This document shows, in pieces, positions 25,443 to 33,237 of a stretch of 56,512 nt of DNA (position 1 is the stretch's first letter; each line of letters starts with the position of its first letter). Both the position numbers and the translations under genes were made by a program. Below the pieces are notes generated by a model, which ran no database searches, was not told the DNA's origin, and saw nothing but the letters and a program-made list of their open reading frames with translations. The stretch comes from JBBITI01 sp037440885 (GTDB lineage: Bacteria > Chloroflexota > Dehalococcoidia > Dehalococcoidales > UBA2162), in NCBI GenBank assembly GCA_037440885.1, contig JBBITI010000018.1, positions 1-56,512 on the forward strand, given 5' to 3'.

Positions 25443-25895
25443 ATGAAAACTTACAGCACCAAAGCAAGCGATATTAAAAGGGAATGGCATCTGATTGATG
25501 CCGCGGACCAGGTACTGGGCGGGGTGGCCGTGGAGGCAGCTAATTTACTGATGGGAAAGCAAAAAGCGATATTTTGCCGTAACATGGATGTGGGCGATAA
25601 TGTAGTCATCATCAACGCGGCAAAAATCCGGGTGACCGGCGATAAATTGAAGCAGAAAATGTATTACCGCCATTCTAATTATCCCGGTGGTCTGAAGGCG
25701 ATAAGCCTGGGTGAACTGCTACAGAAAAACCCGGCGAAAGCAGTGGAACACGCGGTTCGCGGGATGCTGCCGCACAACAGACTGGAAGACCGGATGATGA
25801 ACCGACTGAAGGTGTTTAGCGGATCAGAGCATCCTCATGCCGGACAGGTCCAGGCGGTTAAGGGGAAAAATGCCGGAGTTGCGGCGGAGGCTTAG
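25443..25895 (+). CDS. rplM: 50S ribosomal protein L13
   Basis: L13 (150 residues) is an early assembly protein. REWHLIDAADQVLGGVAVEAANLLMGK and YRHSNYPGGLK and the NRLKVFSGSEHPHAGQ end are conserved. It starts right after truA. Confidence 0.96.
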   Translation: MKTYSTKASDIKREWHLIDAADQVLGGVAVEAANLLMGKQKAIFCRNMDVGDNVVIINAAKIRVTGDKLKQKMYYRHSNYPGGLKAISLGELLQKNPAKAVEHAVRGMLPHNRLEDRMMNRLKVFSGSEHPHAGQVQAVKGKNAGVAAEA

Positions 25896-25945
25896 AAACG
25901 AATACCAGTCCCGGCATCAGACCGGGGTGATACAAGGAGAATTCA

Positions 25946-26341
25946 TTGGACAAGCATACTTATATCCACGGCACAGGAAGAAGGAAAACCGCGGTAGCGC
26001 AGGTCAAGATTGCTCCGGGCGGAGGGGCAGTGATAATTAACGGGAGGCCTTTCGAGGAATTTTTCCCGCGCCAGGTGAACCAACAGACTGTGATGAAGCC
26101 TCTCAACTTAACGCAATGCCAGGACAAGTACAATATCACGGTAAAAGTAACCGGAGGCGGAGTCTGCGGACAGGCGGTGGCGGTGGCGCACGGTATTTCA
26201 CGCGCGTTAGTGGCCACGGATATCAATCTGAAGACAACGTTGAGGCAGAGTAAATTACTGACCCGGGACTCAAGGGCGAAAGAAAGAAAGAAAGTGGGCC
26301 TCAAGAAAGCCCGGAAGGCAGCGCAATCACCAAAGCGTTAG
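25946..26341 (+). CDS. rpsI: 30S ribosomal protein S9
   Basis: S9 (131 residues) reaches the P-site tRNA with its basic tail. YIHGTGRRKTAVAQVKIAPG and GVCGQAVAVAHGISRAL and the ending KKVGLKKARKAAQSPKR are canonical. TTG start preceded by CAAGGAGAA. Last gene of the ribosomal run; a strong terminator follows 20 bp later. Confidence 0.96.
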   Translation: MDKHTYIHGTGRRKTAVAQVKIAPGGGAVIINGRPFEEFFPRQVNQQTVMKPLNLTQCQDKYNITVKVTGGGVCGQAVAVAHGISRALVATDINLKTTLRQSKLLTRDSRAKERKKVGLKKARKAAQSPKR

Positions 26342-26361
26342 TCTTATCATCACGATTTTGC

Positions 26362-26392
26362 AAAAAACGGGAGTACATAACTCCCGTTTTTT
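26362..26392 (+). terminator. Intrinsic terminator of the ribosomal operon
   Basis: AAAAAACGGGAGT (26362-26374), loop ACATA, ACTCCCGTTTTTT (26380-26392) form a perfect 13-bp stem ending in six T. The A-run on the left makes it potentially bidirectional. Confidence 0.95.
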
Positions 26393-26409
26393 AGTTATCA
26401 AAATATGAT

Positions 26410-26889
26410 ATGATTTTTTGCGAGATGGATACTACGGATACAAATATTTCTTTCAGCCCCATCGGTACAGTCAGAAACGGAATAAACCAAACGCCGAGGA
26501 AGGCGAACTGGCAACTGGAAACGATTTCGGAACTGGTGATCGACAGGAATTGGACGGAGGCGGTTGAGGGACTCGAAGAGTTTTCCCACATCATCGTGAT
26601 ATTTTATTTTGACCGCATCAGCGATCCTGATGTGTTGCTGAAAGTGCACCCGATGCACCGGGAAGACTTGCCAGTTACGGGGATGTTCGCCACGCGAACG
26701 CCCAACCGACCTAACAGGATCGGGGAGACCGCGGTCAAGCTGATAGGACGAAGGGACAATATTTTGCTGGTAAGCGGGCTGGACGCGCTTGACGGAACGC
26801 CGATACTGGATATCAAACCTTATCTCAGCAGCGGGGATTATATTCCCGGAACGAAAGAGCCGCATTGGGTACAAGAAGCACACGGTTAA
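26410..26889 (+). CDS. trmO: tRNA (N6-threonylcarbamoyl-A37)-N6-methyltransferase, TrmO/TsaA family
   Basis: This 159-residue UPF0066/TrmO protein methylates t6A37 of some tRNAs to m6t6A using SAM. SFSPIGTVRNGI opens the barrel. The family signature EEFSHIIVIFYF, then HPMHREDLPVTGMFATRTPNRPNRIG, and DGTPILDIKPYL are clear. An ATG at 26425 would remove five residues and is equally plausible. The last 25 bases overlap the next gene. Older TrmO homologues were annotated as a virulence-associated VapB-region protein. Confidence 0.88.
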   Translation: MIFCEMDTTDTNISFSPIGTVRNGINQTPRKANWQLETISELVIDRNWTEAVEGLEEFSHIIVIFYFDRISDPDVLLKVHPMHREDLPVTGMFATRTPNRPNRIGETAVKLIGRRDNILLVSGLDALDGTPILDIKPYLSSGDYIPGTKEPHWVQEAHG

Positions 26890-27530
26890 ACGCGATATTG
26901 CTTGATATTTACCGGATATTGTTCGATTTTTACGGTCCACAGGGATGGTGGCCCGGCGAGACACCCTTCGAAGTCATGATCGGGGCGGTATTGACCCAAG
27001 CCACGAACTGGTCGAATGCGGAAAAAGCCATCGTGAATCTAAAAGAAAAGCAGGTGTGCAGCCCGAAAGCCCTGCGGGAAATGACGCTGGAAGAACTCGC
27101 AACGAATATCCGTCCGGCCGGTTATTACAATGCGAAAGCGAAGAAATTAAAAGCCCTGATGCACTGGCTGGAAAGATATGGTGACGATTTGAACAGAGCG
27201 CATGCGGCGGATACGATGGCTTTAAGGAGCGAACTGCTGAGCATCTACGGCATCGGGGAAGAAACGGCGGATTCAATCCTGCTTTATGCGGTGGGAAGGC
27301 CGGTATTTGTAATCGATGCCTATACGAGGCGAGCCGTCGACAGAATCGGCATCCAGCCCGCAGGTAAAGGTTATGCGGATTACCAAAGATTGTTCCGGGA
27401 AAACCTGCCTGAGGATGTGCGGCTGTTTAATGAGTATCATGCTTTGCTGGTGCGGAACGGGAAAAATGCCTGCCGGAAGATACCGGTATGCCCACGTTGC
27501 GTACTGGCGGGCATCTGCCGCACAAGCTGA
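26865..27530 (+). CDS. Endonuclease III-like HhH-GPD DNA glycosylase (MagIII-type)
   Basis: This 221-residue protein has the endonuclease III fold. VMIGAVLTQATNW is in the N-terminal domain, and the helix-hairpin-helix IYGIGEETADSILLYA is at about residues 127-142. The catalytic Asp of VIDAYTRR is at about 151. The 4Fe-4S ligands are C-x5-C-x2-C-x5-C at the C-terminus. The lysine that makes endonuclease III a bifunctional lyase (GVGRKTA) is Glu133 here, so it should be a monofunctional glycosylase, like Helicobacter MagIII for alkylated adenine. Substrate is inferred. It overlaps trmO by 25 bases. Confidence 0.85.
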   Translation: MGTRSTRLNAILLDIYRILFDFYGPQGWWPGETPFEVMIGAVLTQATNWSNAEKAIVNLKEKQVCSPKALREMTLEELATNIRPAGYYNAKAKKLKALMHWLERYGDDLNRAHAADTMALRSELLSIYGIGEETADSILLYAVGRPVFVIDAYTRRAVDRIGIQPAGKGYADYQRLFRENLPEDVRLFNEYHALLVRNGKNACRKIPVCPRCVLAGICRTS

Positions 27531-27767
27531 TATCTGCGGATGGTCATGAATGCGCGGGTGACAGCGGCGAAGCCGTTCAGTCTGCGGTAGATATAGAGGT
27601 CAACGCACACGCGGCGTTTGACACCCAGACTCGGATTGTCTATCATGAAGTGATTAATTCGATAAGCAATCAGATCTGGAAATATGGTTATTTCCAACAA
27701 GCGACCGGATTGGTTGCCCGGCTGGTCACGGGCCATCATTTGAGAACGAGGAGACAGTATATTCACC
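27531..27767. other. Spacer before the acyl-CoA module
   Basis: Neither strand of this 237-bp stretch has a recognisable gene. Two open frames on opposite strands show no family features. No convincing promoter was found; some signal for the acyl-CoA genes must lie here or upstream. Confidence 0.4.
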
Positions 27768-28562
27768 ATGCCGGAAAAGGTGGTTAGTTATACCGAAAAA
27801 GAACACATCGCGGTAGTTACGCTGAATAACCCGGGCCACGGGAATTGGGTGGATTCGTTCCTCTCCCAGGAGTTGATGGAGGCGTGCCTGCGCATCAACG
27901 AAAATCCGGATATCTACTTCGGCATTATCACCGGAAAGGGTGATAATTTCTGTACCGGGAGTCAACTGGAGAATCTGCTGGCATCCGGTTTGAGTCTGTC
28001 CGCGGCACTCGCAAAGATGAACGGGGAAGCCGTCCGTTATGAAGTCGCCGCAGCAGTAGCCATGATCGAAAAGCCGGTGATTGCGGCGATAAACGGGGCT
28101 GCCCTCGGCCAGGGACTGGAAATCGCTTTGTCCTGTGATATCCGGTATGCCTCGGAAAAAGCGAGTTTTGGGTTTCCCCAGGTTGCTGCGGGACTGATGC
28201 CGATGGATGGCGGTACACAACGTTTGCCACGCTTGATCGGGAAAGGAAAAGCGCTGGAGCTGATACTTAGCGGCGAGACGATTGACGCCCGGGAGGCCTG
28301 GAACATCGGGTTGGTCAGTCAGGTGATCTCGGCGGACGAGTTAATGGCTAAAACAACAGCTTTCGCCGCGGGCATGGCGGCCAATGCCCCGGTTGCCATG
28401 CGGTATGTCAAGGAAGCGGTCAATAAGGGCTGTGACCTCACGCTTGAACAGGGTATGCGACTGGAAGCCGACCTGTATTTTCTAATTCATACGACCGCAG
28501 ACCGCACGGAAGGCATCAGGGCATTCCAGGAGAAGCGTAAGCCACAATTTAAAGGTGAATAA
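27768..28562 (+). CDS. Enoyl-CoA hydratase/isomerase family protein, Glu/Gln active site
   Basis: This 264-residue crotonase-fold enzyme shows the CoA-binding FCTGSQL strand, the oxyanion glycine of GAALGQGLEIALSCD and the C-terminal helices. Of the two catalytic Glu of enoyl-CoA hydratase, the first is Glu118 but the second (PEILLG in rat mitochondrial ECH) is Gln138 (FPQVAAG). Simple hydration may therefore be impaired, and an isomerase, hydrolase or other acyl-CoA lyase role is possible. It opens the acyl-CoA module and is followed by a second crotonase with the usual Glu pair, so the two probably act on different intermediates. Confidence 0.82.
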   Translation: MPEKVVSYTEKEHIAVVTLNNPGHGNWVDSFLSQELMEACLRINENPDIYFGIITGKGDNFCTGSQLENLLASGLSLSAALAKMNGEAVRYEVAAAVAMIEKPVIAAINGAALGQGLEIALSCDIRYASEKASFGFPQVAAGLMPMDGGTQRLPRLIGKGKALELILSGETIDAREAWNIGLVSQVISADELMAKTTAFAAGMAANAPVAMRYVKEAVNKGCDLTLEQGMRLEADLYFLIHTTADRTEGIRAFQEKRKPQFKGE

Positions 28563-28618
28563 TACTTGACGGGAAGGCAGTACTTCATAGAAGCATGCTC
28601 CCGAATCTAATGAAATAA

Positions 28619-29380
28619 ATGCCTGGTTTTGAAACAGTAATCTACGAACAAAAAGGCGGGATCGCTTATATCACGCTGAATCGTCCCCAGGTACTGAATG
28701 CCTACAACATCAAGATGAGGGATGAGTTATATCAGGTACTCAATGCGATCAAAGTCGATCCCGAGGTCAAAGCGGTAATCATCAGGGGTGCCGGAGAAAA
28801 AGCATTTTGCGCCGGAGCCGATCTCAGTGAATTTCTGACGGCACCGCCGCCGGTGCGTGCCCGGCAGGCCCGTTTTGAACGTGATATCTGGGGCGTTTTT
28901 ATGAGCATACCCCAAGTAGTGATCGCCGCCCTGCACGGTTATGTTATCGGTTCCGGGCTGGAGATCGCATTATTCTGCGACTTGAGAATTGCCTCGGATG
29001 ACGTCCAATTCATTGTCCCGGAAATGGGCCTCGGGATCATTACCGCGGCGGGTGCCAGCCAGACGCTACCCCGGACAATACAGCGCGGGCCGGCGATGGA
29101 GATTTTGCTCTCCGGGCGCCGGGTAAAAGCACCGGAAGCGAGGCAACTTAAATTGGTGAACCGGTTGGTACCGAGAAGCGACCTAATGGCTGCGGCGGAG
29201 AAACTGGCTTATCAAATCAAAAACCTCGATGCCGGATTAGTGCGTTGCATCAAAGAGGCGGTGGGGCGGGGCATGGATATGAGCCTGGAAGAAGGAATGG
29301 AACTCGAATCCCGCCTGGCTGCCCGTATCATCAATTCAAATATCTCGACGACACAGGTCTTTAGGAGAAACTGCGCATGA
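28619..29380 (+). CDS. Enoyl-CoA hydratase (crotonase) with both catalytic Glu
   Basis: The 253-residue crotonase has AFCAGADLS for CoA binding, the oxyanion segment HGYVIGSGLEIALFCD with Glu115, and VPEMGLGI with Glu135. Both acid-base residues of enoyl-CoA hydratase are therefore present, so hydration of crotonyl-CoA or a related short-chain enoyl-CoA is likely. It overlaps the CoA-transferase A subunit by four bases (ATGA), a sign of one operon with the transferase. The ending is slightly shorter than in many homologues. Confidence 0.88.
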   Translation: MPGFETVIYEQKGGIAYITLNRPQVLNAYNIKMRDELYQVLNAIKVDPEVKAVIIRGAGEKAFCAGADLSEFLTAPPPVRARQARFERDIWGVFMSIPQVVIAALHGYVIGSGLEIALFCDLRIASDDVQFIVPEMGLGIITAAGASQTLPRTIQRGPAMEILLSGRRVKAPEARQLKLVNRLVPRSDLMAAAEKLAYQIKNLDAGLVRCIKEAVGRGMDMSLEEGMELESRLAARIINSNISTTQVFRRNCA

Positions 29381-30114
29381 ATAAAGTTGTTTCCAGTATT
29401 CAAGAGGCTATTGCCGATGTACAGGATGGAGCGGTAATCGCCATCCCCGGATTTTTTACCTGCGGAGTACCCCGGGATCTGCTCTGGGGCCTGGTGGAGA
29501 AGGGAGTCAGGGACTTGACCCTGTGTTGCGGCTGCGGACCGCTGGTGGGGGCGAAGGACATAGCTGAGGTCATGGTGACCGGCGGGCAGATAAAAAAGGT
29601 GATTGATTCCTATAGCCTGAACCGTTCCGCCAGCAAAGGGATGCAGGATCCCCTGGAAATAGCGATTCGCAACGGCGAGATCGAACTGGAAGTATACCCG
29701 ATGGGCACGATGGCTGAGAAATACCGGGCGGCGGGAGCGGGAATACCGGCTTTTTATTGTCCGACAGGAGTGGGATCTATCGTCGAGAAAGAAACTCTCA
29801 GCAGCGCTTTAAACCGGCGCCAGCCGCGTGAAACCCGAACGATAGACGGGAATAAATATATCCTGGAATATGCTCTGAAACCGGATTTTGCGTTTGTGCA
29901 TGCGCATACTGCCGATACAGAAGGCAACCTGCGCTATGCGATGACTGCCCGGAATTTCAACCATGTGATGGCGACAGCGGCAAAGGTTACTATCGTAGAA
30001 GCCGAGAACATCGTTTCTCCGGGCGAAATACCGGCCGGCGAGGTTCATACACCGCAGATATATGTGAAAAGAATTGTGAAAGTCGAACGTTCCCAGATCA
30101 GTATCGGGATCTAG
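29377..30114 (+). CDS. Class I CoA-transferase, subunit A
   Basis: The 245-residue alpha subunit has the family I pattern: DGAVIAIPGFFTCGVPRDLLWGL, then YPMGTMAEKYRAAGAGIPAFYCPTGVG, and VEAENIVSPGEIPAGEVHTPQIYV. It lies directly before the B subunit. Such enzymes move CoA from acetyl-CoA, succinyl-CoA or another acyl-CoA to a carboxylate. With the adjoining mutase and dehydrogenase the likely acceptor is a short branched or straight acid such as isobutyrate or butyrate; this is inference. Resembles AtoD/ScoA. Confidence 0.85.
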   Translation: MNKVVSSIQEAIADVQDGAVIAIPGFFTCGVPRDLLWGLVEKGVRDLTLCCGCGPLVGAKDIAEVMVTGGQIKKVIDSYSLNRSASKGMQDPLEIAIRNGEIELEVYPMGTMAEKYRAAGAGIPAFYCPTGVGSIVEKETLSSALNRRQPRETRTIDGNKYILEYALKPDFAFVHAHTADTEGNLRYAMTARNFNHVMATAAKVTIVEAENIVSPGEIPAGEVHTPQIYVKRIVKVERSQISIGI

Positions 30115-30138
30115 CGACTACGGGAGGTTAATCAGATA

Positions 30139-30819
30139 ATGGCTATTCGTCCACAACTAGAAGGGCTGACACGGGAAATGATTGCGATGAGAGTGAGCAA
30201 GGAGATCCCGGACCGCTCATATGTCAACCTGGGCATCGGGATACCGACTTTGATCAGTGACTGGATCGCAGACCGGGATATTGTTTTGCAATCAGAGATA
30301 GGGATGTTGAAGACAGGTCCGCTAGCCGATACTGAAGAAGCCAATCAAGATTTGATAAATGCCAGTTGCCAGGCGATCTGCGAACTACCCGGTTGTTCTT
30401 ATTTCGATATTGTCGAATCTTTTGCCATGATCCGCGGCGGGCACATCGATATTGCGGTAATGGGGGCCTTGCAGGTTAACGGACGGGGGGATTATGCCGG
30501 CTGGCTAAACCCGGCGCGGGGGTTGGCGGTGGGGAATATCGGCGGTTCGATGGACCTGTGCGTGGGGGCGAAAAAGCTTTTCCTGGCCATGGAACACGTG
30601 ACGAACAACGGAGAGTTCAAAATCGTCAACGAGTTGAATTATCCGGCAACCGCTGAAGGGAAAGTAAATATGATCTTTACCGATCTGGCGGTACTGGAAA
30701 TAACCCCGCAAGGATTATTGTTGCGCGAAGTATTCCCCGGCCTTACTGCGGATGATATCCAATCGGTTACCGGCCCCAAACTGATCATCAGCCCCGATCT
30801 TAAGGAGATTGATCTGTAG
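30139..30819 (+). CDS. Class I CoA-transferase, subunit B
   Basis: The 226-residue beta subunit has the glycine-rich GIGIPTLISDWI loop and the catalytic Glu in QSEIGMLKTG. The family motif is usually SENG, and here Asn is Ile. GGSMDLCVGAKKLFLAMEHVTNNGEFKIV is the conserved C-terminal lid. GGGAGGTTAATC before the ATG is a good ribosome-binding site, 24 bp after subunit A. The catalytic Glu forms a glutamyl-CoA thioester. Confidence 0.87.
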   Translation: MAIRPQLEGLTREMIAMRVSKEIPDRSYVNLGIGIPTLISDWIADRDIVLQSEIGMLKTGPLADTEEANQDLINASCQAICELPGCSYFDIVESFAMIRGGHIDIAVMGALQVNGRGDYAGWLNPARGLAVGNIGGSMDLCVGAKKLFLAMEHVTNNGEFKIVNELNYPATAEGKVNMIFTDLAVLEITPQGLLLREVFPGLTADDIQSVTGPKLIISPDLKEIDL

Positions 30820-30840
30820 CCATCTAAATTCAGAAAAGGC

Positions 30841-30876
30841 AAAGTCCGCCGGCAGGTTATCCTGCCAGTGGACTTT
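30841..30876 (+). terminator. Long hairpin after the CoA-transferase, probable end of the first transcript
   Basis: AAAGTCC (30841-30847) and GGCAGG (30851-30856), loop TTAT, CCTGCC (30861-30866) and GGACTTT (30870-30876) form a two-part stem with a 3x3 internal loop. There is no U-run, so it may be an attenuator, a processing site or a weak terminator. A new promoter lies 25 bp further on. Confidence 0.5.
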
Positions 30877-30900
30877 AGTACATGCTGAATGGTATTCTAG

Positions 30901-30929
30901 TTCAACGTAGTTTACCCTTTAGTTATATT
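30901..30929 (+). promoter_or_regulatory. Possible promoter of the mutase genes
   Basis: TTCAAC (30901-30906), 17 bp, TATATT (30924-30929). The spacing is optimal and the -10 near consensus, but the -35 is weak. AAGAGG before the ATG at 30943 serves as ribosome-binding site. Confidence 0.5.
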
Positions 30930-30942
30930 ATTAAGAGGTTTT

Positions 30943-32607
30943 ATGTTCACTGAAAAAACCTTGCGACAGGTACAACAAGGATTAGCTCGCTGGTTAAGTT
31001 CGATAAAATCGACCGGAAACAACCGGCGTTTTACTACTATCTCCGATTCCGATATGGAACCGATTTACACCCCGGAACACCTAAAAAAATTCGACTTTGC
31101 AGAGAAGGTCGGTTATCCGGGTGAATACCCGTTTACGCGGGGATGTCAGCCGACGGGGTATCGCGGCCGTTTGTGGACATTCCGGATGTTTTCCGGTTTT
31201 GGCACGGCCAGCGACACCAATCTGAGATGGCGCCAACTGCTCAATGAAGGGGAGACCGGGTTGAGCGCGGCTTTTGATTTTCCGACGCTCATGGGGTATG
31301 ACAGCGATGCCCCCCGGGCGCAGGCGGAAGTGGGGAAGTGCGGCGTTGCCATCGATACCCTCGAGGATTTCGAAGTTTTAACAGCGGGTATTCCGCTGGA
31401 CCGGGTAACTACTTCGATGACCATCAATCCCCCGGCCCCGCCGATCTGGGCAATGTACCTGGCGACTGCGGAACGACGGGGTATCCCCTGGGAGAACATC
31501 GGCGGTACGATACAGAATGACATGCTGAAAGAATTCCTGGCCCAGAAAACCTTCATGTGTCCCCCGGAGCCGTCGATAAGGCTGATCAGCGATACGGTAG
31601 AGTTCGGTACCAAGTATGTGCCTCGCTGGAACACGATCAGCATCAGCGGTTACCATATCCGGGAAGCCGGGTCGAACGCAGTCCAGGAACTGGCTTTCAC
31701 CCTGGCCGACGGAATTACTTATGTTCAGGATGTGATCGACCGGAAGAAGATGGATGTTGATTCTTTCGCACCGAGGTTATCTTTTTTCTTCAACTCGCAT
31801 ATAGATTTTTTTGAAGAGATAGCGAAGTTCCGGGCGGCCCGCCGGATGTGGGCGAAGATCATGCGGGACCGTTTCAAAGCCAAAAATCCCCGTTCGATGT
31901 GGATGCGCTTTCATGCCCAGACAGCCGGTTGTTCGTTGTCCGCCCAACAACCCTTCAATAACGTGGTAAGAGTATCGACCGAAGCGCTGGCAGCGGTGCT
32001 GGGGGGAGCGCAATCCCTGCATACCAATTCTCTGGATGAGGTCCATGCTTTGCCTTCCGATAATGCGGTGAAGATCGCTCTTCGTACCCAGCAGATCATC
32101 GCCGAAGAAACCGGAGTAATCAATTCCATCGACCCGCTGGCGGGTTCTTACCAGGTCGAAACGATGACCAACCAGATCGAAGAACAGGCCTGGGAATATA
32201 TCGAAAAAATCGATGGCATGGGCGGTATGCTGGCTGCCATCGACCAGGGTTTTCCGCAGAAAGAAATTGCGAACTCGTCTTACAAGTTTCAGCAACAGCT
32301 AGACCGTGGTGAAAGAGTAATGGTCGGCGTCAACAAATACACGGCCGAAGAAGAACAGGAAATCGATGTCCTGAAAATAGACGATAGAGTTACTGAAGAG
32401 CAAATAAAAAGGCTTCACGAGACAAAACGGCGCCGTGATAATACCGCAGTAAGAAAAGCTTTAAGTGATCTGCGGACTGACGCAAAATCAGGAGCCAATG
32501 TGATGCCCCGCGTTATTGAAGCGGTGCAAGCTTATGCGACGGAACAGGAGATATGCGACGTTTTCCGGGATGTTTTCGGCGTATATCACGATCCGGCCTT
32601 TTATTAG
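30943..32607 (+). CDS. B12-dependent acyl-CoA mutase large subunit, isobutyryl-CoA mutase type
   Basis: This 554-residue protein is the catalytic TIM-barrel subunit of a coenzyme-B12 carbon-skeleton mutase. It is annotated by likeness as methylmalonyl-CoA mutase, but the residues that set substrate choice differ. By alignment with the Propionibacterium enzyme, Tyr89 is Phe83 (RMFSGFG) and Arg207 is Gln201 (LAQKTF); that Phe/Gln pair is the isobutyryl-CoA mutase signature. Ala116 is kept (Ala110), which argues against 2-hydroxyisobutyryl-CoA mutase (Asp there). Arg82, Thr195, Gln197 and His244 equivalents remain. Met78 is Gly72, which may enlarge the pocket. It has no B12 domain; that is supplied by the next gene. 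Predicted reaction: isobutyryl-CoA to butyryl-CoA. Confidence 0.85.
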   Translation: MFTEKTLRQVQQGLARWLSSIKSTGNNRRFTTISDSDMEPIYTPEHLKKFDFAEKVGYPGEYPFTRGCQPTGYRGRLWTFRMFSGFGTASDTNLRWRQLLNEGETGLSAAFDFPTLMGYDSDAPRAQAEVGKCGVAIDTLEDFEVLTAGIPLDRVTTSMTINPPAPPIWAMYLATAERRGIPWENIGGTIQNDMLKEFLAQKTFMCPPEPSIRLISDTVEFGTKYVPRWNTISISGYHIREAGSNAVQELAFTLADGITYVQDVIDRKKMDVDSFAPRLSFFFNSHIDFFEEIAKFRAARRMWAKIMRDRFKAKNPRSMWMRFHAQTAGCSLSAQQPFNNVVRVSTEALAAVLGGAQSLHTNSLDEVHALPSDNAVKIALRTQQIIAEETGVINSIDPLAGSYQVETMTNQIEEQAWEYIEKIDGMGGMLAAIDQGFPQKEIANSSYKFQQQLDRGERVMVGVNKYTAEEEQEIDVLKIDDRVTEEQIKRLHETKRRRDNTAVRKALSDLRTDAKSGANVMPRVIEAVQAYATEQEICDVFRDVFGVYHDPAFY

Positions 32608-32712
32608 CCCCGTGACGAAACCGGAAACATATTGCGCAGCGGGTTAACGAGAGTTTATAGTGTGGCAACACCTGAGAAAAGAACTACAGTAAATAGATAG
32701 GACCTGTGAAAG

Positions 32713-33132
32713 ATGGTTGAGCAACAAAAGATAAGAGTACTGGTGGCAAAACCCGGGTTGGACGGGCATGATCGGGGGGCGAAGGTAATCGCCCGGGCTT
32801 ATCGCGATGCCGGATTCGAAGTCATTTACCTGGGTTTGCACCAGACCCCGGAACAGATAGTCAACGCCGCAATACAGGAAGATGTGGACCTTGTCGGCCT
32901 TTCCTGTCATTCCGGTGCCCATATGCACTTATTCCGCGAGGTCATCCGCCAGCTTGCCGAACGGGGAGGCAGCGGCATCGCAGTAATCGGAGGCGGGATC
33001 ATTCCCCGGGAAGATATCATCGAACTGAAGAAGATCGGGGTGAAAGAGATTTTTCTGCCCGGCACACCGATGGAGAAAGTCGTGGAATGGACGCGCCACA
33101 ATATTAAACCACTGTACCGGAGCAGTGACTGA
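32713..33132 (+). CDS. B12-binding small subunit of the acyl-CoA mutase
   Basis: The 139-residue cobalamin-binding Rossmann-like subunit carries the base-off/His-on signature DGHDRGAKVIARAYRDAG (the His coordinates cobalt), LSCHSGAHMHLF in place of the usual SxL strand-loop, and VIGGGIIP. Size and partner fit the small subunit of isobutyryl-CoA mutase, and also of split methylmalonyl-CoA mutases. A 105-bp spacer with an AGGA ribosome-binding site separates it from the large subunit. Confidence 0.92.
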   Translation: MVEQQKIRVLVAKPGLDGHDRGAKVIARAYRDAGFEVIYLGLHQTPEQIVNAAIQEDVDLVGLSCHSGAHMHLFREVIRQLAERGGSGIAVIGGGIIPREDIIELKKIGVKEIFLPGTPMEKVVEWTRHNIKPLYRSSD

Positions 33133-33237
33133 AAAGAGACTTATGGATAATTTCATCCGGAGACCGACTGTATGACACCTCTCCGGCGAATAAAGAAATA
33201 ATCAACCGGAGAGCAGTAGTTTATTGGGAAGAAAGCG

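Noticed and set aside
27437..27787. Two opposed frames of about 100 codons in the spacer before the crotonases
   Set aside because: They overlap on opposite strands, have no family features and no ribosome-binding sites.
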